Positions 49,555 through 58,450 are shown, counted from the stretch's first letter. The stretch: DNA of 64,000 nt from Fibrobacterota bacterium (GCA_019509785.1 JAEKLQ010000034.1:34720-98719); one strand, 5' to 3'. Numbers and translations: made by a program. The notes: generated from the letters alone by a model not told the origin.

Positions 49555-50120
49555 CATTGGTCGTTCCGGCGTTGCGTTTCTTACCTGTCCGCTTGCTCGC
49601 GATCCTGGCGCCATTCTGGCTAGCCGCGCCCGTGCACGCGCAGATAGCCCAGGAATTCGCCATCAAGGCGTCCTTCATCGCCAAGTTCGTCGCATTCGTG
49701 AAATGGCCTGCTCCGCGGGAAGGGGCAAGCGGAGCGGATTCCGGGGTATTCCGGGTCGCGGTCTTCGGGGACAACCCTTTTCATGAAGAACTGGAGACGG
49801 CCCTCCGGAAGTCGGCGCCCGCCAGCGTTCCGGTCCGGGTGGAGACAGTCCGGGACGTGAGGGATCTCCGCGGCAGCAAGCTGGTTTTCATCGGGGCGGC
49901 GGAGAAGGGTTCGGTGGCGAAACTTTCCGCTTGGGCCGAGGCGAACGGGGCCCTGACCATCGGCGATGGAGACGGATTCGCCGGCCAAGGGGTCATCATC
50001 AATTTCTATCGCGATGGATCGAAGGTCCGTTTCGAAATCAATCCCGCGGCCGCGGAGCGTTCGGGATTCCAGATCAGTTCTTTGCTCCTTAAAGTCGCCC
50101 GCATAGTGGAGGATCGGTGA
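49551..50120 (+). CDS. YfiR-like periplasmic protein (DUF4154)
   Basis: 189 residues with a signal peptide cleaved after PVHAQ (about residue 31). The DUF4154 pattern is complete: FAIKASFIAKFVAFVKWP, FRVAVFGDNPFHEELE, KLVFIGA, GALTIGDGDGFAGQGVIINFY, then VRFEINPAAAERSGFQISS and LLLKVARIV. In Pseudomonas, YfiR binds the periplasmic part of the diguanylate cyclase YfiN and shuts it off. Here the next gene encodes a histidine kinase with a similar periplasmic domain. The protein has no cysteine at all, unlike Pseudomonas YfiR, where disulfides matter. It overlaps both neighbours by 4 nt. Confidence 0.88.
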   Translation: MTLVVPALRFLPVRLLAILAPFWLAAPVHAQIAQEFAIKASFIAKFVAFVKWPAPREGASGADSGVFRVAVFGDNPFHEELETALRKSAPASVPVRVETVRDVRDLRGSKLVFIGAAEKGSVAKLSAWAEANGALTIGDGDGFAGQGVIINFYRDGSKVRFEINPAAAERSGFQISSLLLKVARIVEDR

Positions 50121-51616
50121 AAGCCCCCGCCGGCGCGTTCCGTAACGCCTCCATCAAGACTAAGCTTGTCCTGCTCATCCTTTCGGTATGCGCCTCCATC
50201 CTGATCCTTTCGGCGGCCTTGGGGCTGGCACGTACCATCCTCGAAGGCCGCCAGCGGCTGCTGAGCGGAGTGGCCATGACGGCTCGGCTCCTGGGCGAGT
50301 ATTGCGTCGTCCCCCTCTCCTTCGATGACGCCCAGGAAGCCGGCAATATGCTGGAGCGCGTCCAGTCCTTGCCCGGAATCCAAGGCGCGGTCCTCTATGA
50401 TTCGACAGGGAAGTCGTTCGCGTCATATCCTCGGGGGTCTTCCGCCAAGTTGGACACCCTGCCTTCGGGTGACGAGGACAGTTTCCGATTCCGGCCGGGG
50501 TCGCTGGTGTACTACCATAAGGTGCAGTTCCGGAACCAATACCTGGGGACCGTCGTGTTGCACGCCGCTACTGCTCCGCTCAAGCGCGCCGCCGCGCGGG
50601 ACGCCGCCGCCCTGGGCGTCCTCTTCTTTGCTCTGATCCTGGTTTCCTACATGTTGGCCCTGCGCGCCCAAGGCGCCATTTCCCGTCCCATCCTGCAGCT
50701 CGCGGAGGCTTTCCGCCGCGTATCCGACAAGGGGGATCTTTCGCAAAGGGTGGAACGGGAAGGGAGCGACGAGATAGGCATCCTCTATGCCGGTTACAAC
50801 CATATGCTCGGGCAGTTGCAGGCGCGCCTCGCGGAACGGGAGAAAGCCGAAGCCGAATCCCGCCTGCACCACGAGCAATTGGTCCAGGCCGGCAAGCTGG
50901 TCACCCTGGGGACCTTGGTTTCCGGAGTCGCCCATGAAATCAACAACCCGAATACCTACATCATGCTCAACGCTTCCGTAGCGCTCAAGCAGATGAAGGA
51001 GATGGAATCCAGATTGAGGGAAGGCGGCGGGGAAGGGCTGGACGCGCAATCCCTGAAACGCTTCATGGGCGTCTTGGAGAACGTCTACCAGGGATCCAAG
51101 CGCATCGATTCGATCGTGCGGCGCTTGAAGGACTATTACCGTAAGGATCATGGCCAGGAAAAGGATCCCCTGCAGATAAATGCCGTGGTGGAGAAGGCCG
51201 TCGAAATCCTGGATGCCAAGATCCGTAAGTACACCCGCAGCTTCCGGTTCGACCGCGGGGAAAACCTGCCGCGCGTAGCGGGCAATTTCCAGGAGCTCGA
51301 GCAAGTGGCCATCAACCTCATCGAGAATGCCTGCCAGGCCTTGTCCGATGGGGAAGGCCAAGTCACGGTTCGGACCTATGCCGACGGCGAAGGCCAGGTG
51401 GTCCTCGAAGTGGAGGATACGGGCGTGGGGATTCCGCCCGAGCATGTGGATCGCGTCACCGATCCCTTCTTCACGACCAAACGGGAAGCGGGGGGCACCG
51501 GTCTCGGATTGTCCTTGGTTGTCGGCATCCTTGGGAACCACGGCGGCTCCCTTCGGCTTTCCCCGGGCCTTATCCGGGGCACCCGCGCCACCGTCCGGCT
51601 GCCCGCCCTCGCCTAA
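50117..51616 (+). CDS. CHASE8-like/HAMP sensor histidine kinase
   Basis: 499 residues starting at GTG 50117. TM1 spans about 14-36; the periplasmic region 37-165 (LLSGVAMTARLLGEYCVVPL, DDAQEAGNMLERVQ, GAVLYDSTGKSFASYP) resembles the CHASE8 sensor of YfiN. TM2 is about 166-186, HAMP about 187-240. HisKA has His 273 in SGVAHEINNPNTYIMLNAS. The ATPase domain shows NLIENACQAL, VEDTGVGIP and GGTGLGLSLV. It should phosphorylate the receiver protein encoded two genes earlier, under control of the YfiR-like protein (inference). No GGDEF domain is present. Last gene of the operon. Confidence 0.9.
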   Translation: MKAPAGAFRNASIKTKLVLLILSVCASILILSAALGLARTILEGRQRLLSGVAMTARLLGEYCVVPLSFDDAQEAGNMLERVQSLPGIQGAVLYDSTGKSFASYPRGSSAKLDTLPSGDEDSFRFRPGSLVYYHKVQFRNQYLGTVVLHAATAPLKRAAARDAAALGVLFFALILVSYMLALRAQGAISRPILQLAEAFRRVSDKGDLSQRVEREGSDEIGILYAGYNHMLGQLQARLAEREKAEAESRLHHEQLVQAGKLVTLGTLVSGVAHEINNPNTYIMLNASVALKQMKEMESRLREGGGEGLDAQSLKRFMGVLENVYQGSKRIDSIVRRLKDYYRKDHGQEKDPLQINAVVEKAVEILDAKIRKYTRSFRFDRGENLPRVAGNFQELEQVAINLIENACQALSDGEGQVTVRTYADGEGQVVLEVEDTGVGIPPEHVDRVTDPFFTTKREAGGTGLGLSLVVGILGNHGGSLRLSPGLIRGTRATVRLPALA

Positions 51617-51661
51617 ACCGCCGGCCGGCGTCCGCCGGAATCGCCGTCAACGCTGGAGTAT

Positions 51662-51680
51662 TCACCACGGTCCGTGGTGA
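51662..51680. promoter_or_regulatory. Perfect 19-nt palindrome in the spacer before the ABC operon
   Basis: TCACCACGG-T-CCGTGGTGA, centre at 51671, is perfectly symmetric about one base. It lies 46 nt after the kinase stop and 145 nt before the ABC gene. It may be an operator or a small hairpin. No T-tract follows. Confidence 0.4.
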
Positions 51681-51825
51681 GGCGCGGCCGTCTTCAAGGA
51701 TCGGGCCCTGGAAGTAATTCGGCCCCCTTGTGCCGCTTGATTTCCCAAATTCGGCATAGTAATTTTCTAGCCGCTTTTTAAAGCAGCTCTACAAGACTGC
51801 CGTTGAAAAAAGTGAAAGGTTGCGC

Positions 51826-52755
51826 ATGATCCATGTCGAGGGCTTAACTAAACGCTATGGCACCGCCTTGGCCATAGACAATATCTCGTTCGACATCAAC
51901 CAGGGCGAAGTGGTGGGCTTGCTGGGGCCGAACGGCGCCGGCAAAACCACGACCATGAAAATCCTTACCTGTTTCATTTCGGCCACGGCCGGCCGGGCCA
52001 GTATCAACGGTTTCGATACCTTCGACGAGCCTCTCAAGGTGAAGGAACAGATCGGATACCTCCCCGAAAGCTGCCCGCTCTACCATGATATGGACGTCGC
52101 GACCTACCTGGAGTTCGCGGCCGAGGCGCGCGGGGTGTCGGCGGACAAGCGCAAACGCGCGGTGGAAAAGGCGATTTCCGACTGCGACCTGGGCAAGGTG
52201 ACCCGGAAACTCATCGGCCATCTCTCCAAGGGCTATCGGCAGCGCGTGGGCCTGGCCCAGGCCCTCATCCATGATCCGTCCGTCCTCATCCTGGATGAGC
52301 CTACCTCCGGCCTGGACCCGAACCAGATCCGGGACATCCTGAAGCTGATCGACTCCCTGGGGGTCGAGAAGACCGTCATCCATTCCACCCACATCCTCGG
52401 CGAGGTCGAGGCCACCAGCGACCGGGTGCTGATCATCAACAATGGCCATATCGTGGCCCAAGGCACTCCCCAGGAGCTGATGGCCCGCTCTTCGGGGACC
52501 ACGGTTTTCCTGACCGTCAAAGGGCAGGACGTGCAGGCCGCGCTTGGTTCGGCCCCCTTCGTCAAGAAGGCCGAGCGCCTCGGGGAAGCGGCGAACGGGT
52601 TCCAACGTTTGGCCGTCCAGGGCGCCGAAGCCCGCGACGTTTCGTTGGAGGTATTCAAACTGGCTGTCCAAAAGGACTGGCTGGTATCCGAGCTCAGGGC
52701 CGAGACCGCCAGCCTCGAGGACGTGTTCGCCAAACTTACGAGGGGCCAAGCATGA
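51826..52755 (+). CDS. ABC transporter ATPase (GldA-like)
   Basis: 309 residues from ATG 51826 (AAAGG about 6 nt upstream); a TTG two codons earlier is also possible. Walker A GPNGAGKTTTMKIL (about residue 37), signature LSKGYRQRVGLAQAL, Walker B VLILDEPTSGLDP and the H-loop STHILGE are all intact. The C-terminal 80 residues match the DrrA/GldA-type extension. With the permease (52752) and the GldG-like protein it forms a GldAFG-type ABC system. In Bacteroidetes this is needed for gliding; elsewhere its substrate is unknown. Confidence 0.9.
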   Translation: MIHVEGLTKRYGTALAIDNISFDINQGEVVGLLGPNGAGKTTTMKILTCFISATAGRASINGFDTFDEPLKVKEQIGYLPESCPLYHDMDVATYLEFAAEARGVSADKRKRAVEKAISDCDLGKVTRKLIGHLSKGYRQRVGLAQALIHDPSVLILDEPTSGLDPNQIRDILKLIDSLGVEKTVIHSTHILGEVEATSDRVLIINNGHIVAQGTPQELMARSSGTTVFLTVKGQDVQAALGSAPFVKKAERLGEAANGFQRLAVQGAEARDVSLEVFKLAVQKDWLVSELRAETASLEDVFAKLTRGQA

Positions 52756-53474
52756 AAAACGCGATGACCATCTTCAAAAAAGAATTGCGCAGCTACTTCT
52801 CGTCGCCCGTGGGTTACGTATTCATTATCTTCTACCTGCTGGTTTCCAACGCGTTCTTCTTCTTCGTACAGGATTTCTTCAAGCAGGGACAGGACAGCAT
52901 GCGCGGCTTCTTCGCGGCCATGCCCTGGATTTTCCTGTTCTTCGTCCCGGCCATCTCCATGCGCCTGTGGGCCGAAGAGAAGAAGATGGGCACGGTGGAA
53001 CTGCTCCTGACCATGCCGCTTAAGGAATGGGAAGTGGTGATGGGAAAGTTCCTGGCCGCCTTCGCGTTCTTAGGGATAGCCTTGCTCTTCACCCTGACGG
53101 TCCCCATCTCCCTGGCCTACTTGGGTAAGCCGGATTTCGGCGTCATCGTCGGCTCGTACGTGGGGGCGCTGTTCCTGGGTTCGGCCTATCTGGCCATCGG
53201 CCTCTATATCAGCTCGCTTACCGAAAACCAGGTGGTGGCCTTCATCATTTCCCTGGCGGTCATATTCGTGCTGTTGCTCGTCGGCATCGCGCCCGTTTGG
53301 CTCAACGCCGTGGGCTCGCTGGTATCCTTCTGCGATTACGTGAGCCTGCTCAGCCACTTCAACAACGTGACCCGGGGCGTCATCGATTCCCGCGACGTGG
53401 TGTACTACGCGTCCGTGATCGTCCTGTTCCTCTACCTGAACGTCAAAAACATCGAAGCCAGGAAGTGGAGATAA
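52752..53474 (+). CDS. ABC-2 type permease (GldF-like)
   Basis: 240 residues with six membrane segments (about 15-38, 55-75, 100-125, 135-158, 165-190 and 215-232). The N-terminal MTIFKKELRSYFSSPVGYVF and the RLWAEEKKMGTVELLLTMPL loop are hallmarks of the ABC-2/GldF family. Its start overlaps the ATPase stop by 4 nt (ATGA). It forms the membrane pore with the GldA-like ATPase, with the GldG-like protein as the likely third subunit. Substrate unknown. Confidence 0.88.
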   Translation: MKNAMTIFKKELRSYFSSPVGYVFIIFYLLVSNAFFFFVQDFFKQGQDSMRGFFAAMPWIFLFFVPAISMRLWAEEKKMGTVELLLTMPLKEWEVVMGKFLAAFAFLGIALLFTLTVPISLAYLGKPDFGVIVGSYVGALFLGSAYLAIGLYISSLTENQVVAFIISLAVIFVLLLVGIAPVWLNAVGSLVSFCDYVSLLSHFNNVTRGVIDSRDVVYYASVIVLFLYLNVKNIEARKWR

Positions 53475-53477
53475 TTG

Positions 53478-55112
53478 ATGGCCACGAATTCCAAGAAACT
53501 CAGCTCCCGCGCCAACGCCTACCTCGGCCTGGTCACCCTGGTGGTGATCCTCGCCGTGGTCGGCCTAACGAGCGAGATGTTCTTCCATCGCCGGCTTGAC
53601 CTCACGCGGGACAAGCAATTCACCCTGAGCCGGGCGTCCTTGAATACCATCCGGTCCCTGCCGGATCTGGTTACCATCAAACTGGTCATGTCCAAGGATC
53701 TGCCCACCCAGTTCATCCAAATCCGCACCCATGTCACCGACCTCCTGAGCGAATTCGAGGCCCAGTCAAACGGCAAGATTTCCCTGGTATTCGAGGACCC
53801 CGGAGAGAACGAGACCAAGCGCCAGCAGGCGGTTTCGCTGGGCGTGCAGGAAGTCCAGCTGCAGGAGCAGAGCTCCGAGGGCGTGCAGATCAAGAAAGGC
53901 TTCTTCGGGCTGGCCATGACCTATGGCGACAAGAAGGAGGTGATCCCGGTTTTGAATAATCTGGAATCCTTCGAATACGATCTAATCGTCAAGCTCAAGA
54001 AATTGACCGCTACGGTAAAGACCATCGGCATCATCGAGGGCGGGCAAGGAGCGAAGCTCTCATTGACCTTGCCGGGCCCGCAACCCAAGACCACCACCGG
54101 GTTCGACGAGAACTTCCCGACCCTGAAGGAAGAAGCCGAAAAGCTGTACAAACTTGAGAGGTTGGATCCCCTCAACGCGCCTATCTCCGATAACTTGGAT
54201 TTGGTCCTGGTCGCGGCGCCTGCCCGTTTGACCGACTACGAGAAATTCCGCCTGGACCAATTCCTCATGAAAGGCAAATCGGTCATCTTCCTCAGCCCGG
54301 GGGTGGACATGAGCCTAGGGATGGGGATCAACGGAACCGCATCGCATAACAATTACGAGGATCTGCTCACCCATTACGGCCTCTCGGTGAAGAAGGATGT
54401 GGTTCTGGAGGATCGTAACTTCCAATACGTTCGCTTCGGCAACTCGTTCTTCCCTTCGCCCTATCCTTATTGGATCGTGGTGCAGGGCGATGGACTCAGC
54501 TCCAGCAGTCCTATTACTTCCAAGCTGGGGGCCGTCAGCCTGCCTTGGGCTTCTTCCATCGAGATCGATACCACTCGGAAGGATTCTTCCAAGGTGGAAG
54601 TCCTGGCCCGCAGCACCAAGGGCTCTTGGGCCGAGTCCAACAACTTCTTCCTGCTGCCGAGGGACTTGAAGGAATTCCTCCCGGTCAATCAGCATTCCAT
54701 GCCCCTGGCTGTCCTCAAATCCGGCAAGTTCCACTCCTTTTACGAGAACCGACCGCTGCCTGCGGGGGATAGCACCCAAAAGGTGGATACCGCCGGCTTG
54801 CTCAAGGTGGCTAAGAAAGAGGCCCGCATCCTGGTGATCGGCAACGCCCTCTTCGCGACCGACTTCTTCGTCGGCTACACCAACGTCATCGCCAACCTGC
54901 ATCTCTTGCTTAATAGCTTCGACCAACTGGCCCTGGACCCGGATCTCATCACCATCCGTAGCCGCGAAATCGCCAGCGCGCCCATCCTGGAAGCCAAGAA
55001 ATCGAAGAAAACGTTCATCCTGCTGCTCAACATGCTGGTCGCCCCCTTGCTGCTCCTGGCCGCCGGCTTTTTCATGGGCATGCGCCGGAAGAAGAAGGAG
55101 TCGATGGCATGA
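53478..55112 (+). CDS. GldG-like ABC transporter auxiliary protein
   Basis: 544 residues from ATG 53478 (GGAG about 7 nt upstream). An N-terminal membrane anchor (about 14-33) is followed by the Gldg_ABC domain: LTRDKQFTLSRASLNTIRSL, then IKLVMSKDLP. The IFT-like middle holds FLSPGVDMSLGMGI, and a C-terminal membrane helix (about 515-536) ends in RRKKK. Most of it faces the periplasm. It accompanies GldA/GldF-type transporters in many Gram-negatives and probably couples them to envelope partners. It overlaps the DUF4340 gene by 4 nt. Confidence 0.85.
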   Translation: MATNSKKLSSRANAYLGLVTLVVILAVVGLTSEMFFHRRLDLTRDKQFTLSRASLNTIRSLPDLVTIKLVMSKDLPTQFIQIRTHVTDLLSEFEAQSNGKISLVFEDPGENETKRQQAVSLGVQEVQLQEQSSEGVQIKKGFFGLAMTYGDKKEVIPVLNNLESFEYDLIVKLKKLTATVKTIGIIEGGQGAKLSLTLPGPQPKTTTGFDENFPTLKEEAEKLYKLERLDPLNAPISDNLDLVLVAAPARLTDYEKFRLDQFLMKGKSVIFLSPGVDMSLGMGINGTASHNNYEDLLTHYGLSVKKDVVLEDRNFQYVRFGNSFFPSPYPYWIVVQGDGLSSSSPITSKLGAVSLPWASSIEIDTTRKDSSKVEVLARSTKGSWAESNNFFLLPRDLKEFLPVNQHSMPLAVLKSGKFHSFYENRPLPAGDSTQKVDTAGLLKVAKKEARILVIGNALFATDFFVGYTNVIANLHLLLNSFDQLALDPDLITIRSREIASAPILEAKKSKKTFILLLNMLVAPLLLLAAGFFMGMRRKKKESMA

Positions 55113-56272
55113 AGAGGACCTTGATAATCCTGGTCGCCGCCCTGGCGGTGCTGGGCCTGATCTTGATGAAGAAAAGCAACACGGAGAAGTCCATGCAAAG
55201 GGACCGCTTCGTATTGGATAGCGCCTGGAAGGCGAACGTGAATTCCTTCGTCGTCATCAAGAAGCCGGATACCACGCGCTTGGAAAAGAAAGACGGCAAG
55301 TGGGCTGTGGCCCCGGGCGGCTTCCCCGTGGACACGGCAAAGATCGCCAAAGCGCTGGGCTACGTATTCAAGTTGCAGGACAAGGAACGGGTATCGGTAT
55401 CCACCGAGCGCTTGGCGGAGTACGGGTTGGATAGCACCGAGGCCAAGCATGTCGCGGTGAAAGAGCCCTCCGGCAAATCGGCGGACGTCGTGATCGGGAA
55501 AACCTCGGGAGCGGATTTCAGCTCGACCTATTGGAAGTGGGAAGGCAAGCCTGAGATCTATCGTAGCCCCGGCAATTTCTCATGGGATATCGGGACCAAG
55601 CCGGACGATTGGAAGCAGCGTAAGCTGTTCTCGGCGGTCGCCAAGGACGTCAAGTTCATCGAGGTGAACTGGAAAGACACCATGGGGACGGCCTATGCCT
55701 ATAAGCTCGAAGCCGTTACGGATTCCACCTGGAAAATGCTGGCCCCGCAGGATAGCAATCGGGTGAAGAACGCGATGGCTTCGGAGATGGCTTCGCGCTT
55801 CGCGGAGATGTCCATCGATGAGTTCTACAATCCCAAGGACACCAATCTTGCGAAGGCCAAGATCGACAGTCCCCTTGTTACCGTGAAGATCGGCCTGAAG
55901 AACGGCACCTCCCAGGAAATAAAGGCTTCGAAACAGGCGGAAGGGTATGTCTATGCCAGGCATCCGGCGCGGCCGGATACCATCAAGCTCTCCGCGTGGC
56001 GCTTGGATACCTTCAAGAAGAAGCCGTTCGAACTCCTGGAAGCCCCGCCCCCTCCGAAAGCGGATAGCGGCAAAAGCGCCGCCTCGGGGCCAGCCGGATC
56101 CGCGCCATCCGGCGGCATCAAAATCGAACCCGCGACGCCCGCTTCCGGCGCGGCAAAGGCACCCGCGACCAAAGCGGCAGCCAAACCCGCGGCCCAGGCC
56201 CCGTCCCTGCAGGTCAAACCCGCCGCACCGCAGCCTTTGAAGGCCGAGAGCCCCAAACCGGCTTCGAAATAA
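55109..56272 (+). CDS. DUF4340 domain protein
   Basis: 387 residues. One N-terminal membrane helix (TLIILVAALAVLGLILM) is followed by a periplasmic DUF4340 region (about 45-310: VVIKKPDTTRLEKKDGKWAV, YGLDSTEAKHVAVK, VVIGKTSGADFSSTYWK). The last 75 residues are an Ala/Pro/Lys-rich tail, likely disordered and perhaps wall-contacting. DUF4340 proteins are commonly encoded beside GldG-type ABC genes, and the 4-nt overlap with the GldG-like gene supports a shared complex. Molecular role unknown. It converges with the ligase gene at 56279, leaving only 6 nt. Confidence 0.85.
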   Translation: MKRTLIILVAALAVLGLILMKKSNTEKSMQRDRFVLDSAWKANVNSFVVIKKPDTTRLEKKDGKWAVAPGGFPVDTAKIAKALGYVFKLQDKERVSVSTERLAEYGLDSTEAKHVAVKEPSGKSADVVIGKTSGADFSSTYWKWEGKPEIYRSPGNFSWDIGTKPDDWKQRKLFSAVAKDVKFIEVNWKDTMGTAYAYKLEAVTDSTWKMLAPQDSNRVKNAMASEMASRFAEMSIDEFYNPKDTNLAKAKIDSPLVTVKIGLKNGTSQEIKASKQAEGYVYARHPARPDTIKLSAWRLDTFKKKPFELLEAPPPPKADSGKSAASGPAGSAPSGGIKIEPATPASGAAKAPATKAAAKPAAQAPSLQVKPAAPQPLKAESPKPASK

Positions 56273-56278
56273 GTCTTC

Positions 56279-56965
56279 TTAAGCGACGAACTGCTCCCAA
56301 TCGAGATCAGCCCCCAAGCGTTCCGGGATAACCTCCCGGAACCAGCCTAAGACTTCCTCCGGGTCCAGCCGCCGCCCGGATGCGCTGGAAAGGCTTGCCA
56401 GGAATTCGCCATGGGCCCGCCCGGAGCGGTAGTCCGGCTCCTGGCTAGGGTGCAAGAGATATTCTTCGATTGGCCCCAGGTCCGGAGCGACGAGGATGGA
56501 TACCAGGTAAAGTGCGAAGTCGCGCGGTAAATACAGGGAAGATCCGGCCACTTTCTTATCCCCGTCGGGAGTCGCGCAAGCCAAGTCCGATATCCCCCGT
56601 AAGAAGAGATCGAGGCCGAGCCCGGTCCGCGCGTTCTCTATGATCAGCGACGAGCCCAACGCGAAATAATCCTTGATGGAAAAATCTTTCCGTTTGCGGA
56701 ACCGCAGGGCCAGGCACAGGCAGCACGGGGTGAGGAGGACGGCCCCGCCTCCGCTGATGCGTTTATGGACGGGAATCCCGTCCCGTAACACTGCGGTTAC
56801 CTTGAGTTCGCGCTCCGGGGTCTGAGAATTCCCCAGCACGATGGCGGGGCGGGGGGGGACCCAGGCGTCCCAAGGCCGTACGCCACGATCGAGAAGCCGC
56901 TCTCCGGTCGCGTCCCCGGAGGCTTTATGGTCCGCATAGAGTAGGGGATGGATGGAATCGGTCAT
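56279..56965 (-). CDS. Lipoate-protein ligase A family protein
   Basis: 228 residues of the BPL/LplA catalytic fold. HKRISGGGAVLL (about residue 68) is the RRxxGGGxV-type loop, and DKKVAGSSLYLPRD contains Lys 138, equivalent to the lipoyl-AMP-binding Lys of LplA. It should transfer lipoate or octanoate to the lipoyl domain of E2 encoded at 58497. The length is short (LplA about 338), lacking the C-terminal accessory domain, so it might be a LipM/LipL-like transferase. It lies 81 nt downstream of the E3 gene in the PDH cluster. Confidence 0.75.
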   Translation of the reverse strand: MTDSIHPLLYADHKASGDATGERLLDRGVRPWDAWVPPRPAIVLGNSQTPERELKVTAVLRDGIPVHKRISGGGAVLLTPCCLCLALRFRKRKDFSIKDYFALGSSLIIENARTGLGLDLFLRGISDLACATPDGDKKVAGSSLYLPRDFALYLVSILVAPDLGPIEEYLLHPSQEPDYRSGRAHGEFLASLSSASGRRLDPEEVLGWFREVIPERLGADLDWEQFVA

Positions 56966-57046
56966 TGCATTCCGTCGGCCGTCATCGCCGATTGGCAGGA
57001 GAGCGGCTTGCCGCCGCCTCGGTAAATGGCTTTAACCCGCAGCCGT

Positions 57047-58450
57047 TTAGATGTGAACCGATTTGCCTTGGCTGTCCATGGCGGCTTCCATCACCGCCTC
57101 GGACAGGGTAGGGTGGGCGTGGATCGAATGCATGATTTCCTCATAGGTCGATTCCAGCTTCATCGCCAATCCCAGTTCGGCCAGCATTTCCGTGGCCTCG
57201 CTACCGATGATATGGGCGCCCAACAATTCCCCGTATTTGGCGCCGAAGATAAGCTTGACCATGCCCTCGGTATGCCCGATGGCCCGGGCCTTTCCGCTGG
57301 CGGAAAAGGGGAAGCGCCCGATCTTGATCGCGATGCCCTTTTCCTTGCAAGCCTTTTCCGTGAGTCCCACCGAAGCCACCTGCGGCTGGCAATAGGTGCA
57401 CCCGGGAATTTGCCCGTAGTCCAAGCCATGCTTGGCCTGACCCAGGATCTTGGCTACTGCGACTTCGCCTTCGGCCGAGGCCTTGTGGGCCAACAGTTGT
57501 TTTCCGGCGCAATCCCCGATGGCGAAAATGCCTTTGACCGAAGTCTCCTGGTAGGCATCTACCTTGATGAATCCGCGCTCGTCGAGCTTCACGCCCACCT
57601 GCTCGAGGCCCAGGTCCTTCGTGTTCGGGACCATGCCCACGGCCACTAGCACGCGATCCACGGTCAGGGCGATTTCCTTGCCCGCGGAGTCCGCCAACTT
57701 GGCTTCGATCACGCCGGCTTTCGCGAGCTTGACTTCGTTGACCTTGGCGCCGACGTAGCAGTTGATGCCTTGCTTCTTGAATGAAGCCAAAAGGGTCTTC
57801 GAGATTTCCTCATCTTCCACGGGAAGCAGCTGGGGCAGCATCTCGACCAGATGCACCTCGGTGCCCAGGGTATTGAAGTAGTAGGCGAATTCCACCCCGA
57901 TGGCGCCCGCGCCGATCACCAGCAACTTCTTCGGCTGATCCTTCAAATCAAGGGCATGCCGGTAGGTGATGAAATTCGTTCCATCGATGGGATATTGGGG
58001 GAACATGCGGGGGGACGCGCCCGTAGCGACGATGACGCTCCCGGCCTGGATGTTCTTGCGTCCGCCCTGCGCATCGCTTACCTCGAGAAGGCCTTTAGCC
58101 ACAAGCTTCGCGGTTCCCGTGATGACGTCGATCTTGTTCTTCTTCATCAGGAACTGGACGCCGTTGCTGTTCTGCTTGGCCACTTCCCGCGAGCGCGCCA
58201 TGACCTTGGGATAATCGACGGACACGTCCTTCGCGCTCAACCCGTACTCGGATGCATGCTTCAGGTAATGAGCGACTTCGGCGCTCTTTAGCAGGGCCTT
58301 GGTCGGGATGCATCCCCAATTCAAGCAGATGCCCCCCAAATCGGCCTTCTCGACGATAGCCACCTTCTTGCCGGCTTGGGCCCCCTTGATGGCGGCCACG
58401 TAACCGCCGGGCCCGCTGCCGATTACCACGATGTCATAAGAAGAATCCAA
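57047..58450 (-). CDS. lpdA: Dihydrolipoyl dehydrogenase (E3)
   Basis: 467 residues. The FAD loop GSGPGGY begins at residue 11. The redox disulfide is Cys 42/Cys 47 in GGICLNWGCIPTK. The NAD loop is VIGAGAIGVEFAYYF, and the C-terminal interface has HAHPTLSEA with the His-Glu pair. It reoxidises dihydrolipoamide with NAD+ for the PDH complex. It follows the E2 gene by 46 nt on the minus strand. Trp 45 in the active-site segment replaces the common Val/Thr; the same change occurs in several bacterial E3 proteins. Confidence 0.95.
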   Translation of the reverse strand: MDSSYDIVVIGSGPGGYVAAIKGAQAGKKVAIVEKADLGGICLNWGCIPTKALLKSAEVAHYLKHASEYGLSAKDVSVDYPKVMARSREVAKQNSNGVQFLMKKNKIDVITGTAKLVAKGLLEVSDAQGGRKNIQAGSVIVATGASPRMFPQYPIDGTNFITYRHALDLKDQPKKLLVIGAGAIGVEFAYYFNTLGTEVHLVEMLPQLLPVEDEEISKTLLASFKKQGINCYVGAKVNEVKLAKAGVIEAKLADSAGKEIALTVDRVLVAVGMVPNTKDLGLEQVGVKLDERGFIKVDAYQETSVKGIFAIGDCAGKQLLAHKASAEGEVAVAKILGQAKHGLDYGQIPGCTYCQPQVASVGLTEKACKEKGIAIKIGRFPFSASGKARAIGHTEGMVKLIFGAKYGELLGAHIIGSEATEMLAELGLAMKLESTYEEIMHSIHAHPTLSEAVMEAAMDSQGKSVHI

